Shown: one piece after another, positions 28,051-36,104 of the stretch | Layout of the letters: every line of letters begins with the position of its first letter | How positions within the stretch are numbered: the first letter of the stretch is position 1 | DNA from: an uncultured Alphaproteobacteria bacterium | GTDB lineage: Bacteria; Pseudomonadota; Alphaproteobacteria; RF32; CAG-239 | Assembly: GCA_944391345.1 (NCBI GenBank) | Contig: CALXTE010000012.1 | Coordinates: 1 to 57,024 of the forward strand | Direction: 5' to 3' | Length of the DNA stretch: 57,024 nucleotides | Translations under genes and position numbers: made by a program | Notes under the pieces: model-generated | Database searches by the model: none | Seen by the model: only the letters and a program-made list of their open reading frames with translations | Told to the model about the DNA's origin: nothing

Positions 28051-28209
28051 TGGTCATCACCACCTTTATTCATGAAATCATTTAATAAATTAAAGAAAAT
28101 AATTCTTAAGCATTCCTTTCCCTTCTTCAGTTTAGATTAATTATCATCCCAATTATTTAATATTAACTTTAAAATACTAAAAAATATTTTTATTAAAATT
28201 TTTAAAGCT

Positions 28210-28315
28210 GTGTTGTATATAAATTGCGATTTCCTTATCAGCCAACGCATGTTCAGTAAAATAATAACAAATGATGCACGCAATATAAATCCACTCATTG
28301 GCTGGTAAGGAAATC
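28210..28315. repeat. Inverted pair of REP-like repeats and a 23-bp direct repeat
   Basis: The arms CGATTTCCTTATCAGCCAAC (28227-28246) and, inverted, ATTGGCTGGTAAGGAAATCG (28297-28316) enclose about 50 bp. The segment GTGTTGTATATAAATTGCGA starting at 28210 recurs at 28592-28614, on the other side of the zinc-ribbon gene. Together they frame the small gene at 28374. The remaining 28051-28209 holds the AT-rich gajA upstream region with no gene. Confidence 0.6.
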
Positions 28316-28373
28316 GATTAAAAATAATAATTTTGTTTTGTAAATAAACAATTACTTTACAAAGGATATTGCT

Positions 28374-28544
28374 ATGAGTGAAATTACAGAAATTCGTAAA
28401 ATTTTAGATAGATTAACTAAGTATATCATGAAACCTAAAGGCTATATATGTCAATTTTGCGGACATAAAAGCTTGCAGCCATATGGTGGAAAATGCGCCC
28501 AATCAAAATCTGGACATCATCACTATATCGCTGCTGAACATTAA
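28374..28544 (+). CDS. 56-residue zinc-ribbon protein
   Basis: A tiny gene missed by length cut-offs. It starts MSEITEIRKILDRLTKYIM with AAAGGATATTGCT upstream. It then has YICQFCGHKS (a CxxC pair), a cysteine in GGKCAQSK and a histidine-rich end SGHHHYIAAEH, together a plausible zinc-binding fold. A homologous copy with a nonsense codon sits at 18816-18986. It is divergent from gajA and surrounded by direct and inverted repeats. Function unknown; a small DNA- or RNA-binding regulator is possible. The repeat context suggests it travels with cassette boundaries. Confidence 0.6.
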   Translation: MSEITEIRKILDRLTKYIMKPKGYICQFCGHKSLQPYGGKCAQSKSGHHHYIAAEH

Positions 28545-28591
28545 AGAGAAGTAGATTTTGGAAAAAGCCGTTGTTGCATTAATTTTGCGAC

Positions 28592-28640
28592 GTGTTGTAT
28601 ATAAATTGCGATTTGCGCGTTGGCTGGTCAGGAAAACGCG
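28592..28640 (+). repeat. Direct-repeat copy plus REP-like element after the zinc-ribbon gene
   Basis: 28592-28614 repeats the 23-bp sequence found at 28210. It runs directly into GCGTTGGCTGGTCAGGAAAA (28617-28636, ending CGCG), a REP-like element with GCGTT/AACGC ends. The same element recurs at 33003-33028 (inverted) and 48757-48780. Confidence 0.6.
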
Positions 28641-28651
28641 GGGAAAATGCA

Positions 28652-29413
28652 TTATTTTTCAAACCATACTTTTGGATAAATTTCTTCCCAACCGGAATTA
28701 TGGCTTGCGTTTTTAACCTTAATTATCAAATCTTCATTTCCGACAAACTGTTCTACCAGCACCGGAAGGATAACTTTATCTTTTGTTCCTACATAGTGAA
28801 TTTGCGGAAGTTCTGCAAATTGATGACGATAATCAGCCAAGTTCATTGATTCATTAAGTGGGGGTAAGTTATGATATTGTGTCCAAGCCAAATGGTCGAG
28901 ATTTCCTGCAATGGTGATGATTTTTTTGATATTCAAACCATTTTTGGCCGAAGCTACTAAGCCTGCAATTTGCGCACCACCTGAAAACCCGATTAAAATC
29001 ACCGGATGCGCCCCCGCAATTTGTTTGATAGCCTCGTATTCTGCATTAACAACTTCATGTGCAAATCGAGCCGTTGTCCAATGTCTTTGAGAACAAATCT
29101 GGCTTTTGACATACTGACAAGGCCTTGCAAGATAAATCACATTCGGGCTATTGTCCCCAAAAGCCAACTCACGAACCAATGTTCCTTTAGGTGTCGGGTC
29201 TTGTGTGGGGCGTCCGTGTGCATTAAATGCATAGCCGTCCCCTTCAATATAAATTTTATATACCCCATTCGGTTTCGTGATTTTTTGCCAACTTGCAATT
29301 GTGAAATCTCTCGTTGCAATTTCTTTATATTCATATGACGGAGGAACGGAAACACTTTGGCATCCGCTCAACAAATAAATCGCAACTAAAATTTTATAAA
29401 AGCCATTTCTCAT
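28652..29413 (-). CDS. Lipoprotein alpha/beta-hydrolase-like protein, copy 1
   Basis: A 253-residue exported protein with a lipoprotein signal peptide: MRNGFYKILVAIYLLSGCQS, the lipobox being LLSGC with lipidation at Cys18. The mature part looks like an alpha/beta hydrolase: nucleophile-elbow-like ILIGFSGGAQIAGL (G-F-S-G-G, Ser near residue 144), an acidic residue in YVGTKDKVILP and a histidine in NASHNSGW. The substrate is unknown. A near-identical copy (a few percent different) is at 48792-49553. It is downstream of autotransporter 1, beyond a terminator; the pairing in both copies suggests it may modify or process the autotransporter or surface lipids. Confidence 0.75.
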   Translation of the reverse strand: MRNGFYKILVAIYLLSGCQSVSVPPSYEYKEIATRDFTIASWQKITKPNGVYKIYIEGDGYAFNAHGRPTQDPTPKGTLVRELAFGDNSPNVIYLARPCQYVKSQICSQRHWTTARFAHEVVNAEYEAIKQIAGAHPVILIGFSGGAQIAGLVASAKNGLNIKKIITIAGNLDHLAWTQYHNLPPLNESMNLADYRHQFAELPQIHYVGTKDKVILPVLVEQFVGNEDLIIKVKNASHNSGWEEIYPKVWFEK

Positions 29414-29449
29414 AGTTCATTATTTGCACAAGATTGTTAAAAAAAAGAA

Positions 29450-29481
29450 AATACCCTGCAACCAAACAGTTACAGGGTATT
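29450..29481 (-). terminator. Terminator of autotransporter 1
   Basis: AATACCCTG (29450-29458) pairs with CAGGGTATT (29473-29481), extended by inner AAC/GTT. On the minus strand it is followed by TTCTTTTTTTT. Half of it is present next to the second hydrolase copy (49591) and the whole next to the second autotransporter (53541). Confidence 0.75.
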
Positions 29482-29500
29482 TCATGCTGCAGATTAAGCC

Positions 29501-32500
29501 TTAAAATTTATATTTTAAGTTAACCAAACCGGTGTGGTCTTGGTAATCTTCACGGAATTTACCTTCATAACCCAATGAAAACTCAACATTATCATTGACT
29601 TCTGCGGTTACGCCGGCACCAAATTCCATACCAAAACGGTCTAAGGCATCTCCTTCAACAGCATAAGCTGAACCATTAGCCAAAGTTACGACTGAATTAA
29701 CATCATCGTTCATCAAGTCATAAGTGGCTGCAATTCTGGCTTCCGGCTTAATGTTCATACCGTTTTCAAGTGTCCATGTCTTGCTGACTTTAGCCCCGAG
29801 AACACCGGTTAAGATATCGGAATCATTACCGGAGACTTTTTGGTCGGCTGAATCGGTATAGCCGTCTTGGCTGATGTGAACATAACGCAAACCAACTTCA
29901 GGCGTTAAACCGAAGTGTTTAAGTTGCATATCATAACCTGTCATGGCTTGCAAACCAAAGGTTTCAACATCATAATCAGCTTTAACCCCAATTCCTGAAA
30001 TGGTTTTGTCTTCGGAATAATCAGACCAACCATAAGATGCGATACCGTTCACATACCAGTTGCTTGGCTTATATTCGCCATAAACAAAAGCTGTATGCGT
30101 GTCAACATCGGTACTTCTCATAAAGCCGTCAATGTCGGTATTAGTATAAGCATAACCTAAACCGATTTTGGTGTCTTCGGTAACATATTTTTCAGCACCC
30201 ATTGCCATACCCGAACTATCAGCATCAAAGCCATAAGCTTTTGAAGTATCATCAAGTTTAGATTTATTAAACAAGCCTTGAACCCACATAGCTGCACGTT
30301 CAAAAATATTATCACCGGAAGACATACCTTCACCACCGGTTGAAACGGAACCACCAGTCAAACGTGTGCTAACAGCGCCAAACACTTGGTTAGCCGTTTC
30401 GGTTTGTGTTTTTTGAACCATCGGTGCAACTTCCGGCGCAACCGCGGTTAATGCATCAACGTAAGCTTTGCTGTCATTTTGAGACAAATTATTCAAAACA
30501 TCGGCCACGGCTTTGGCTTGTGTGTTTGCTCCGGCTGATGTTTTCATACTATCCCAAGCTTCGGCTGTAGACGCATTGTTGGTTGAACCTCCTGCATCAT
30601 TAACCACATCAGAAGCCGAGTTTTCATATTTAATATTATAAGTTCCACCATCTATTGAGGTAATTTTATAACGATTGTTAGAAATCTCATTAGTGAAGTT
30701 GTTATCAAACTTTCCTGTTGTTTCAAACAAAGTGATGTTATCACTATCCCCGATTTTCATTGTTTTACTAATTGTCAAAGCCAGTTTGGAGCCTTCATCA
30801 GCATGAATATTGCGAGCTGATAACAAACCGTTTCCTTCATCAGTAACAGACATATTCAAAGTTGAATCAGCATCAAAAGTGATGTCTCCACCGATTGTGG
30901 CTTTATTCAAACCCACATTCATCACACCACCGTTAGAGATTTCAACACTTCCTGCAATTTTAGAATTGCTGTTTTGAATATTGATTGTTCCGGGGCTCTC
31001 GATATTTGCATTTAATGTTCCGGCCAAATTTAATATGGCACCAGATCTTAAATCAATATCACTGTCTTCATCAACACTAGCCCAGCCCAGACTTGAATTT
31101 TCAGCAATATTAACCGTACCTCCGGAAATATCAACGGGGTTTTGAGTTTCAAAAGTGGTTGAATCTTCAATATTTAATGTACCTCCCGACATTGCAATAT
31201 TGGTGCCCCAAATACGGTTGCCATTACCAGACATATTAACCGTACCACCTTTGATGTTCAGCGTATCGCGTGCATAAAGGCCTTCACCACCTTCAATAAC
31301 ATTTACCGAACCATTAGAAATTGTAATATTTCCTTGTTCAGCCCCGATATCAGTTGCGATTATTTCACCGCCACTTATATTGACGTTGCCTTTACCATAA
31401 TTGCCAATTTCTGTACCGGTAATTTTACCTCCAGAAATATTTAAATCACCTGTATTCTTTTCAGTTAAAGAAATTCTCGCACCATCTTTAAGAATGATTT
31501 CTCCACCGGAAATGTTAATATCTCCGGAAGATACATGATACTGATTTTTATCAATTTCATCAGGATTGAGACCAGCCGTTCGTATATCCTCATCAGTGGC
31601 TTGGTCAAACCATGTACTTGTCTTTTGATAAAATTCTTCTTCACTCATCAATGTTTCGCCGGTGGCACTGTAAATCCAATCACCGTCATAACCACCACGT
31701 TCTATCTTCGCAACTTCTCCGGTTAAATTAATTTTACCACCGGAAATATTAATATCACCGCTTTGACCTTCATGCAAGATACCGCCATCGTGAGCATTAT
31801 CCGGGGTTACATCAGAATAATCCATAGTGATATTGGCATTATTGGTGATATTCATATTACCATTTCCGGTTAAAGTAATTTCACCGCCATCATTAACCTT
31901 AATATTACCACCGTTGATGTTAATATCTGCGGCAAGTATATTGTATTGTCCGCCAAGGCCTTCAGAATATATTCCTGAATTGTCAGACAAAGTAATGTTG
32001 CCTCCGTTAATATCTAATTTGTGTTTGTTTTTACCATCAGATGATAAAAGAATATCACTAGAAGCTGTGCCGTTAATGGTTCCGCTTTGAATAGTTATAT
32101 TACCGCCTGATGCAAGATATGAATTAGTTAAAGTAGTATTACCTCCTTCTAAAGTTATATCTCCGTCAGCCCAGATTCCGGCACTCTCAGGAACTTTGTT
32201 ATTAGAAATTAAATTAGTATTTTTTATTGAAATATTTCCGTTTGCTTCTAAGTCAGAATCTTGCATATCTACGGTAGCATTTTCAATCAGCATATTAGAA
32301 TTATTCGGCTTTAAATCATCATCATTACCGGCTTCTAAAACACTCCCGTTGGAAAGATTTACTTTTCCGTTTATTACAATATCATTATTGTCTGCATCTT
32401 TTTCTGTGGTTTTAATATTTGAATTAGAAATATTTAAGGTGCCGTCTTTTCCGACTTGGATTGTTTTGTAATAATGTAATTCTTTATCGGAAAGGGTTTG

Positions 32501-32614
32501 TTCCCCATTTATCACAAAATCCTTATCTGGATCCCCCACCCAGGCTTGGGCATAAACATTAGTTGTGCTAAGAACTGCGACTAATGCGGTTGAAAATAAA
32601 AGTCTATTTTTCAT
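29501..32614 (-). CDS. Type V autotransporter with beta-helix passenger, copy 1
   Basis: A 1037-residue surface protein. Residues 1-22 are a Sec signal peptide (MKNRLLFSTALVAVLSTTNV, cleavage after YAQ). Residues about 25-640 are a passenger made of many short repeats of the type NISGGxI/NITGGxI, predicting a right-handed beta-helix. Residues about 770-1037 form a standard autotransporter beta-barrel that starts after WVQGLFNKSKLDD and ends in the aromatic signature LKYKF. The barrel inserts in the outer membrane and carries the passenger to the surface. It has no catalytic motif that I can see, so adhesion is the likeliest role. Its barrel is nearly identical to that of 53593-56895 but the passengers differ. 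Confidence 0.9.
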   Translation of the reverse strand: MKNRLLFSTALVAVLSTTNVYAQAWVGDPDKDFVINGEQTLSDKELHYYKTIQVGKDGTLNISNSNIKTTEKDADNNDIVINGKVNLSNGSVLEAGNDDDLKPNNSNMLIENATVDMQDSDLEANGNISIKNTNLISNNKVPESAGIWADGDITLEGGNTTLTNSYLASGGNITIQSGTINGTASSDILLSSDGKNKHKLDINGGNITLSDNSGIYSEGLGGQYNILAADININGGNIKVNDGGEITLTGNGNMNITNNANITMDYSDVTPDNAHDGGILHEGQSGDINISGGKINLTGEVAKIERGGYDGDWIYSATGETLMSEEEFYQKTSTWFDQATDEDIRTAGLNPDEIDKNQYHVSSGDINISGGEIILKDGARISLTEKNTGDLNISGGKITGTEIGNYGKGNVNISGGEIIATDIGAEQGNITISNGSVNVIEGGEGLYARDTLNIKGGTVNMSGNGNRIWGTNIAMSGGTLNIEDSTTFETQNPVDISGGTVNIAENSSLGWASVDEDSDIDLRSGAILNLAGTLNANIESPGTINIQNSNSKIAGSVEISNGGVMNVGLNKATIGGDITFDADSTLNMSVTDEGNGLLSARNIHADEGSKLALTISKTMKIGDSDNITLFETTGKFDNNFTNEISNNRYKITSIDGGTYNIKYENSASDVVNDAGGSTNNASTAEAWDSMKTSAGANTQAKAVADVLNNLSQNDSKAYVDALTAVAPEVAPMVQKTQTETANQVFGAVSTRLTGGSVSTGGEGMSSGDNIFERAAMWVQGLFNKSKLDDTSKAYGFDADSSGMAMGAEKYVTEDTKIGLGYAYTNTDIDGFMRSTDVDTHTAFVYGEYKPSNWYVNGIASYGWSDYSEDKTISGIGVKADYDVETFGLQAMTGYDMQLKHFGLTPEVGLRYVHISQDGYTDSADQKVSGNDSDILTGVLGAKVSKTWTLENGMNIKPEARIAATYDLMNDDVNSVVTLANGSAYAVEGDALDRFGMEFGAGVTAEVNDNVEFSLGYEGKFREDYQDHTGLVNLKYKF

Positions 32615-32655
32615 ATGATTAACCTTCCTTCTTCTTTAATTGCAATTAAAAGAAA

Positions 32656-32948
32656 ACCACCCGTTTAAGGTGGTCGGAGAGTTCATCAATCATATAGTCG
32701 TAAATGATTCCTTTAACCTTTAGAGCCATATTTTTTCAGAGATCGTAATATGGTTCCTGAACATTCGTTAAAGGCTCCCCGACCATATTTTATGTTCGGG
32801 GATATATTTATTGTTTGCCTGATTACGAGCAGACAATTTATCGATGCTATATCCTAACACCGACGACTATAAGAGCCGATGAAAGCTCCGTACCATTAAA
32901 GGTACTGATTATGGAGTATTCCCCATAACTGAGTTTATATTATAAACT
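32656..32948 (-). ncRNA. Structured 5' leader of autotransporter 1 ending in a terminator
   Basis: On the minus strand this gene-free 300 nt contains a series of perfect stems. They are AGTTTAT/ATAAACT (32932-32948), CCATAA/TTATGG (32909-32928), GTACC/GGTAC (32890-32905) and TCCCCGA/TCGGGGA (32776-32802). A long arm CCTTTAAC/GTTAAAGG (32710-32774) encloses CCATATT/AATATGG (32726-32753). Then come AATCAT/ATGATT (32688-32709) and a terminator ACCACC/GGTGGT (32656-32674) followed by TTTTCTTTT. It ends about 40 nt before the start codon, as in riboswitches or attenuators. I do not match it to a known RNA family. Beyond it, 32949-33325 holds one REP element and no gene. Confidence 0.5.
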
Positions 32949-33002
32949 AAGGTCTTAATTTGCAATTAAAATTATGGAGCTGTGCGAAAAATATTTTGTT
33001 TT

Positions 33003-33028
33003 GCGCGTTTTCCTTGTCAGCCAATGCA
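33003..33028 (-). repeat. REP-like element upstream of autotransporter 1
   Basis: GCGCGTTTTCCTTGTCAGCC followed by AATGCA is the inverse of the elements at 28617 and 48757. With the 28617 copy it flanks the hydrolase-autotransporter module as an inverted pair. AGGAAAACG at about 33086 gives a short local inverted match as well. Confidence 0.5.
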
Positions 33029-33325
33029 AATATGGTTGTTTTACGATAAATTTATCATCAAAAATCAATTCCTACACTCAAAACGCAGGAAAACGAAGGG
33101 GAATAATATATTAGACCAGCGCAAACTTTTATGCTTCATGTATTTCTATAATTTTAATATTTTCCCCTTGAAAAAGGTGTTTTTTATTAGACAATATATT
33201 GCTTTTATTTTATTGCGGTGATACTTTGTAATTAACAGCATTAAAGATACAATATTTATGTGTTTATTTAGATATCTTTCACAGCACTTTAAAATACTAA
33301 TGTTTTGATAAGGAGTAAAACACTC

Positions 33326-33775
33326 ATGATGTATGATGGCAAAACTCTCCAGCGTTTCACAGAACGAGCAATGAAAAATTACGAACTATTGACCAAACAT
33401 GAGACAAAATATGATATCACAATAACCTTATGTACTTTATGTGGTATATTATCTATATTAGATGATAAAGCAAGAAAAGACATTTTTGTAGATTTTAAGA
33501 TACCTAAATACATTGAACCTTTGCCACATTTTTCAATAGCCTCAGGCAAAGATAACGGCTGTAAAAATCTAGCTATCATCCGTCATTTTCGCAATTCTTT
33601 ATGTCATTTCAAATTAGACGGAACGCATATCAAACCAAATACAGAACAACAAATTGAAGAAATTATATTTGAAGATTACTTTGGCGGACAATTAAAATTT
33701 TCTTGTACTTTAAAAGCAGACCAAATAAAACAACTTTTAATAGATATTAGTAACCACATTATAAAACAGCAGTAA
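33326..33775 (+). CDS. HEPN-like protein, first gene of a two-gene unit
   Basis: A 149-residue helical protein starting MMYDGKTLQRFTERAMKNYE. Near residue 92 it has AIIRHFRNSLCHFKLDG, an R-x4-H motif (RNSLCH) in the setting of HEPN-domain families. I start it at ATG 33326, about 10 nt after AGGAG; a TTG start 7 codons upstream is less likely. It is 2 nt from the next gene on the same strand. HEPN proteins often act as RNases or sensors in toxin-antitoxin and anti-phage systems; here the role is inferred from the fold signature and island location. Confidence 0.6.
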   Translation: MMYDGKTLQRFTERAMKNYELLTKHETKYDITITLCTLCGILSILDDKARKDIFVDFKIPKYIEPLPHFSIASGKDNGCKNLAIIRHFRNSLCHFKLDGTHIKPNTEQQIEEIIFEDYFGGQLKFSCTLKADQIKQLLIDISNHIIKQQ

Positions 33776-33777
33776 AC

Positions 33778-34791
33778 ATGGATAAGAAAACAATATTAAC
33801 CCAAACTATTCCAGAATTTATGGCCGACTGGAATAATTATAAAAAAGGATTAAAACACTTAAAAATTACAGATTGGTGTATATCTAGTGATTATTGTTTT
33901 GATAATTCTGAAAAAATAGATGCCGCTACATTTACGATATTTCCTTTAAGCTGTATGAGAATTATCTATAATGAAATAAATGACAAGCTTCATAATGATA
34001 TCAAAAGTAAAAAACATTTTTCTGATAAAGAATTACAATATCTAAAAGAATCTCCCTATTTTTTTAGTATATCAGTTATTATTGATAATTTAAAAAATGC
34101 ATTTAATGAAGAAATAGCAAAAGAGCAAATATCAAAAGCGTTAAAATTCTATCAAGAATCCCCCTCTCTCTCTTTTTCTCAAGATGCTAACGATTTTTAT
34201 AAACAGTACAATTCATTTTACAATCAATTAAAACAAAAAGGGCACTCAAATAAAATGCCTGCATATATATACTTCGTATCTCAATTTGTCGGGCAAATAC
34301 TTGAATTCTTAATAATTAAAGAACATGGAAGACATCCTCATTGGTGTCCTGATAGAGGACATATTGCTGATTTTCAACAAGGAATTATGTTCACTTTAAT
34401 GAATAACTATTTATATAAGCTAATTCGTAATAGAGTACAAAACTATCGTGTAGTCTTACCTGCTGAATTACAAAACTGTTCCGGGTCATATATTTATGAT
34501 CCTTTTATTAGAATTCCTGACATTATTACTGGAGCTATGTCGTCTTTAGTAGCAATATCAGATGGGTTAACCGCTCAACAACAAAAGCACCGTGACATAA
34601 TAGCTAAATATATTGTTGATAATAAAAAAATTATAACGCTTGCATGTCAATTTAATAAAAATGGACAAGGTTTCTTTCAAAGAACATATTTTGAAAGTAT
34701 TAATAAATGTCCCATTCTGAAATATAATAGAGAGCTAAAAGAAGCACTTTTAAACAAAGAAATACCTGTTGAATTTACATATCGAATATAA
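33778..34791 (+). CDS. Unrecognised 337-residue partner of the HEPN-like gene
   Basis: A soluble protein of unknown family. Notable features are a histidine/cysteine-rich segment in the middle (HGRHPHWCPDRGHIADFQQG, near residues 181-200), which could bind a metal, and helical ends. It starts 2 nt after the HEPN-like gene's stop with no ribosome binding site of its own, so it should be translationally coupled. The pair stands alone between the autotransporter and the convergent OLD-UvrD-DUF2130 operon. I do not recognise the pair as a described system. Confidence 0.6.
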   Translation: MDKKTILTQTIPEFMADWNNYKKGLKHLKITDWCISSDYCFDNSEKIDAATFTIFPLSCMRIIYNEINDKLHNDIKSKKHFSDKELQYLKESPYFFSISVIIDNLKNAFNEEIAKEQISKALKFYQESPSLSFSQDANDFYKQYNSFYNQLKQKGHSNKMPAYIYFVSQFVGQILEFLIIKEHGRHPHWCPDRGHIADFQQGIMFTLMNNYLYKLIRNRVQNYRVVLPAELQNCSGSYIYDPFIRIPDIITGAMSSLVAISDGLTAQQQKHRDIIAKYIVDNKKIITLACQFNKNGQGFFQRTYFESINKCPILKYNRELKEALLNKEIPVEFTYRI

Positions 34792-34811
34792 CACTCAATA
34801 CAGAATATTCC

Positions 34812-36104
34812 TTACTTCTGCTCCAATTCAGCGAATTTTTGAGCCATGGTCGGGTTGTTACGAGTTAAACGCTTAACTGTCAAATCTTGAGCTTTATTAT
34901 TCGCCAAACGCAAGTTATTCTCAGAAGAAAGCAAAGCATCTTTTGTCTTTTGCAAATGGTCGATAGTCTTATCAATCTCTTCAATTGCTTTGCGGAACTT
35001 ATCACTTGCCAACTGATAATTGCGTCCAAATTTCTCCTTAAAATCGTTCATTTCAGCTTCAAAATTGGAAATATCTATATTTTGGTTCTTATATTCCGCC
35101 AATTGTTTACGATATTGAACCGAATTCAAAGCCGCATTTCTAAGCAATGTAATCATCGAGATGAAGAACTGTGGACGAATAACATACATTTTGGGATAAC
35201 GATGCGAAACATCAACAATTCCAGTATTATAGAGTTCATTGTCAGATTCAAGCAAAGACACCAAAACCGCATATTCGCAATTTTTCTCATTACGGTCTTT
35301 ATCCAGTTCCTTAAAGAAATCCTCATTTTTATGTTTGGTTGCCGTGGTATCCATCTCGTTTTTCATCTCAAACATAATGGATATAAATTCAATACCTTCC
35401 GGTGTGCTCTCTCTGAAAATATAATCGCCTTTACTTCCGGTTTTGGCATCATTATCTTTTTCAAAGTAAGCATTTTGAAAAGCCGTAGCACGCAAACGAT
35501 TAAACTCAATCTCACAATGTTGTTCCAGAGTTTCCCCTACCATTTTGGTTGATTGACGCGTTTTCAAATCTTTATAAAAAGCAATTTCCGTATCTTTAGC
35601 CTTGAGTTGAACCGCAAAATTATCTTTTAGGGATTGTTCTTGAAGTTGCTTGTCTTTTTCAGCTTCTTTAAGTTGGCTTTCAAGTTGCATAATTTTCTTG
35701 TCTTTTTCAACCAATTCATCTTTTTTCTCACTTACAGCCGAAGCAACCGCCAAAGTTTTGGCTTGTTCATTGGATTGAACTTGAGCCTTGAGTCGTTCAA
35801 TTTCCTGATTAAGACTATTCAAGGAACGTTCTTTTTCAATATCTTTGTCTTTGGCAACAGTTGTAATTTCTGCTTTCAAGCGCTCAATTTCTTGTTTGAG
35901 GGCAGCCGTAGATTGCTCTTGCTCCATTTTAGCCTGAGTTTTAATAAGAGAAAGCTCACTCTCCTTCTCTTTGGCAAGCTGAGCTTCACGTTCATGTAAT
36001 TCCTTATGAAATTCGGCATTACGAACTTGACCGATAATCGCTGCATAACCGGACTCATCAACTCTAAAAACTTCTCCACATTTCGGACATATTATCTCAG
36101 GCAT
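34812..36104 (-). CDS. DUF2130 family protein with PD-(D/E)xK-like core
   Basis: A 430-residue COG4487/DUF2130 protein. It begins with a CPKCGEVF zinc-ribbon-like motif and has a long coiled coil from about residue 35 to 175 (Glu/Lys/Gln rich). The conserved domain follows, where GSKGDYIF...[16 protein letters not shown] (near residues 219-250) reads as a D...ExK nuclease core. Another coiled coil fills residues 340-400. DUF2130 proteins resemble RmuC in layout. The gene starts inside the 3' end of the UvrD-like gene (8-nt overlap), making it the third gene of the operon. A nuclease role in DNA defence is inferred. Confidence 0.8.
   Translation of the reverse strand: MPEIICPKCGEVFRVDESGYAAIIGQVRNAEFHKELHEREAQLAKEKESELSLIKTQAKMEQEQSTAALKQEIERLKAEITTVAKDKDIEKERSLNSLNQEIERLKAQVQSNEQAKTLAVASAVSEKKDELVEKDKKIMQLESQLKEAEKDKQLQEQSLKDNFAVQLKAKDTEIAFYKDLKTRQSTKMVGETLEQHCEIEFNRLRATAFQNAYFEKDNDAKTGSKGDYIFRESTPEGIEFISIMFEMKNEMDTTATKHKNEDFFKELDKDRNEKNCEYAVLVSLLESDNELYNTGIVDVSHRYPKMYVIRPQFFISMITLLRNAALNSVQYRKQLAEYKNQNIDISNFEAEMNDFKEKFGRNYQLASDKFRKAIEEIDKTIDHLQKTKDALLSSENNLRLANNKAQDLTVKRLTRNNPTMAQKFAELEQK

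Noticed and set aside
31535-32471. Several hydrophobic plus-strand frames opposite the autotransporter passenger
   Set aside because: They are antisense shadows of Ser/Gly/Asn-rich codons in the passenger repeats, without ribosome binding sites.
29501-32614. Short repeated units that might suggest a CRISPR or tandem DNA repeat array
   Set aside because: The repetition is in the protein (NISGG-type beta-helix turns) with varied codons; there are no evenly spaced identical DNA repeats. No CRISPR array was seen anywhere.
32656-32948. tmRNA, 6S RNA or RNase P in the structured region
   Set aside because: No tRNA-like ends with TTCGA-CCA, no tag peptide resembling ANDNYA, and no GAGGAAAGTCC-type core were found, so the region is described only as a leader.
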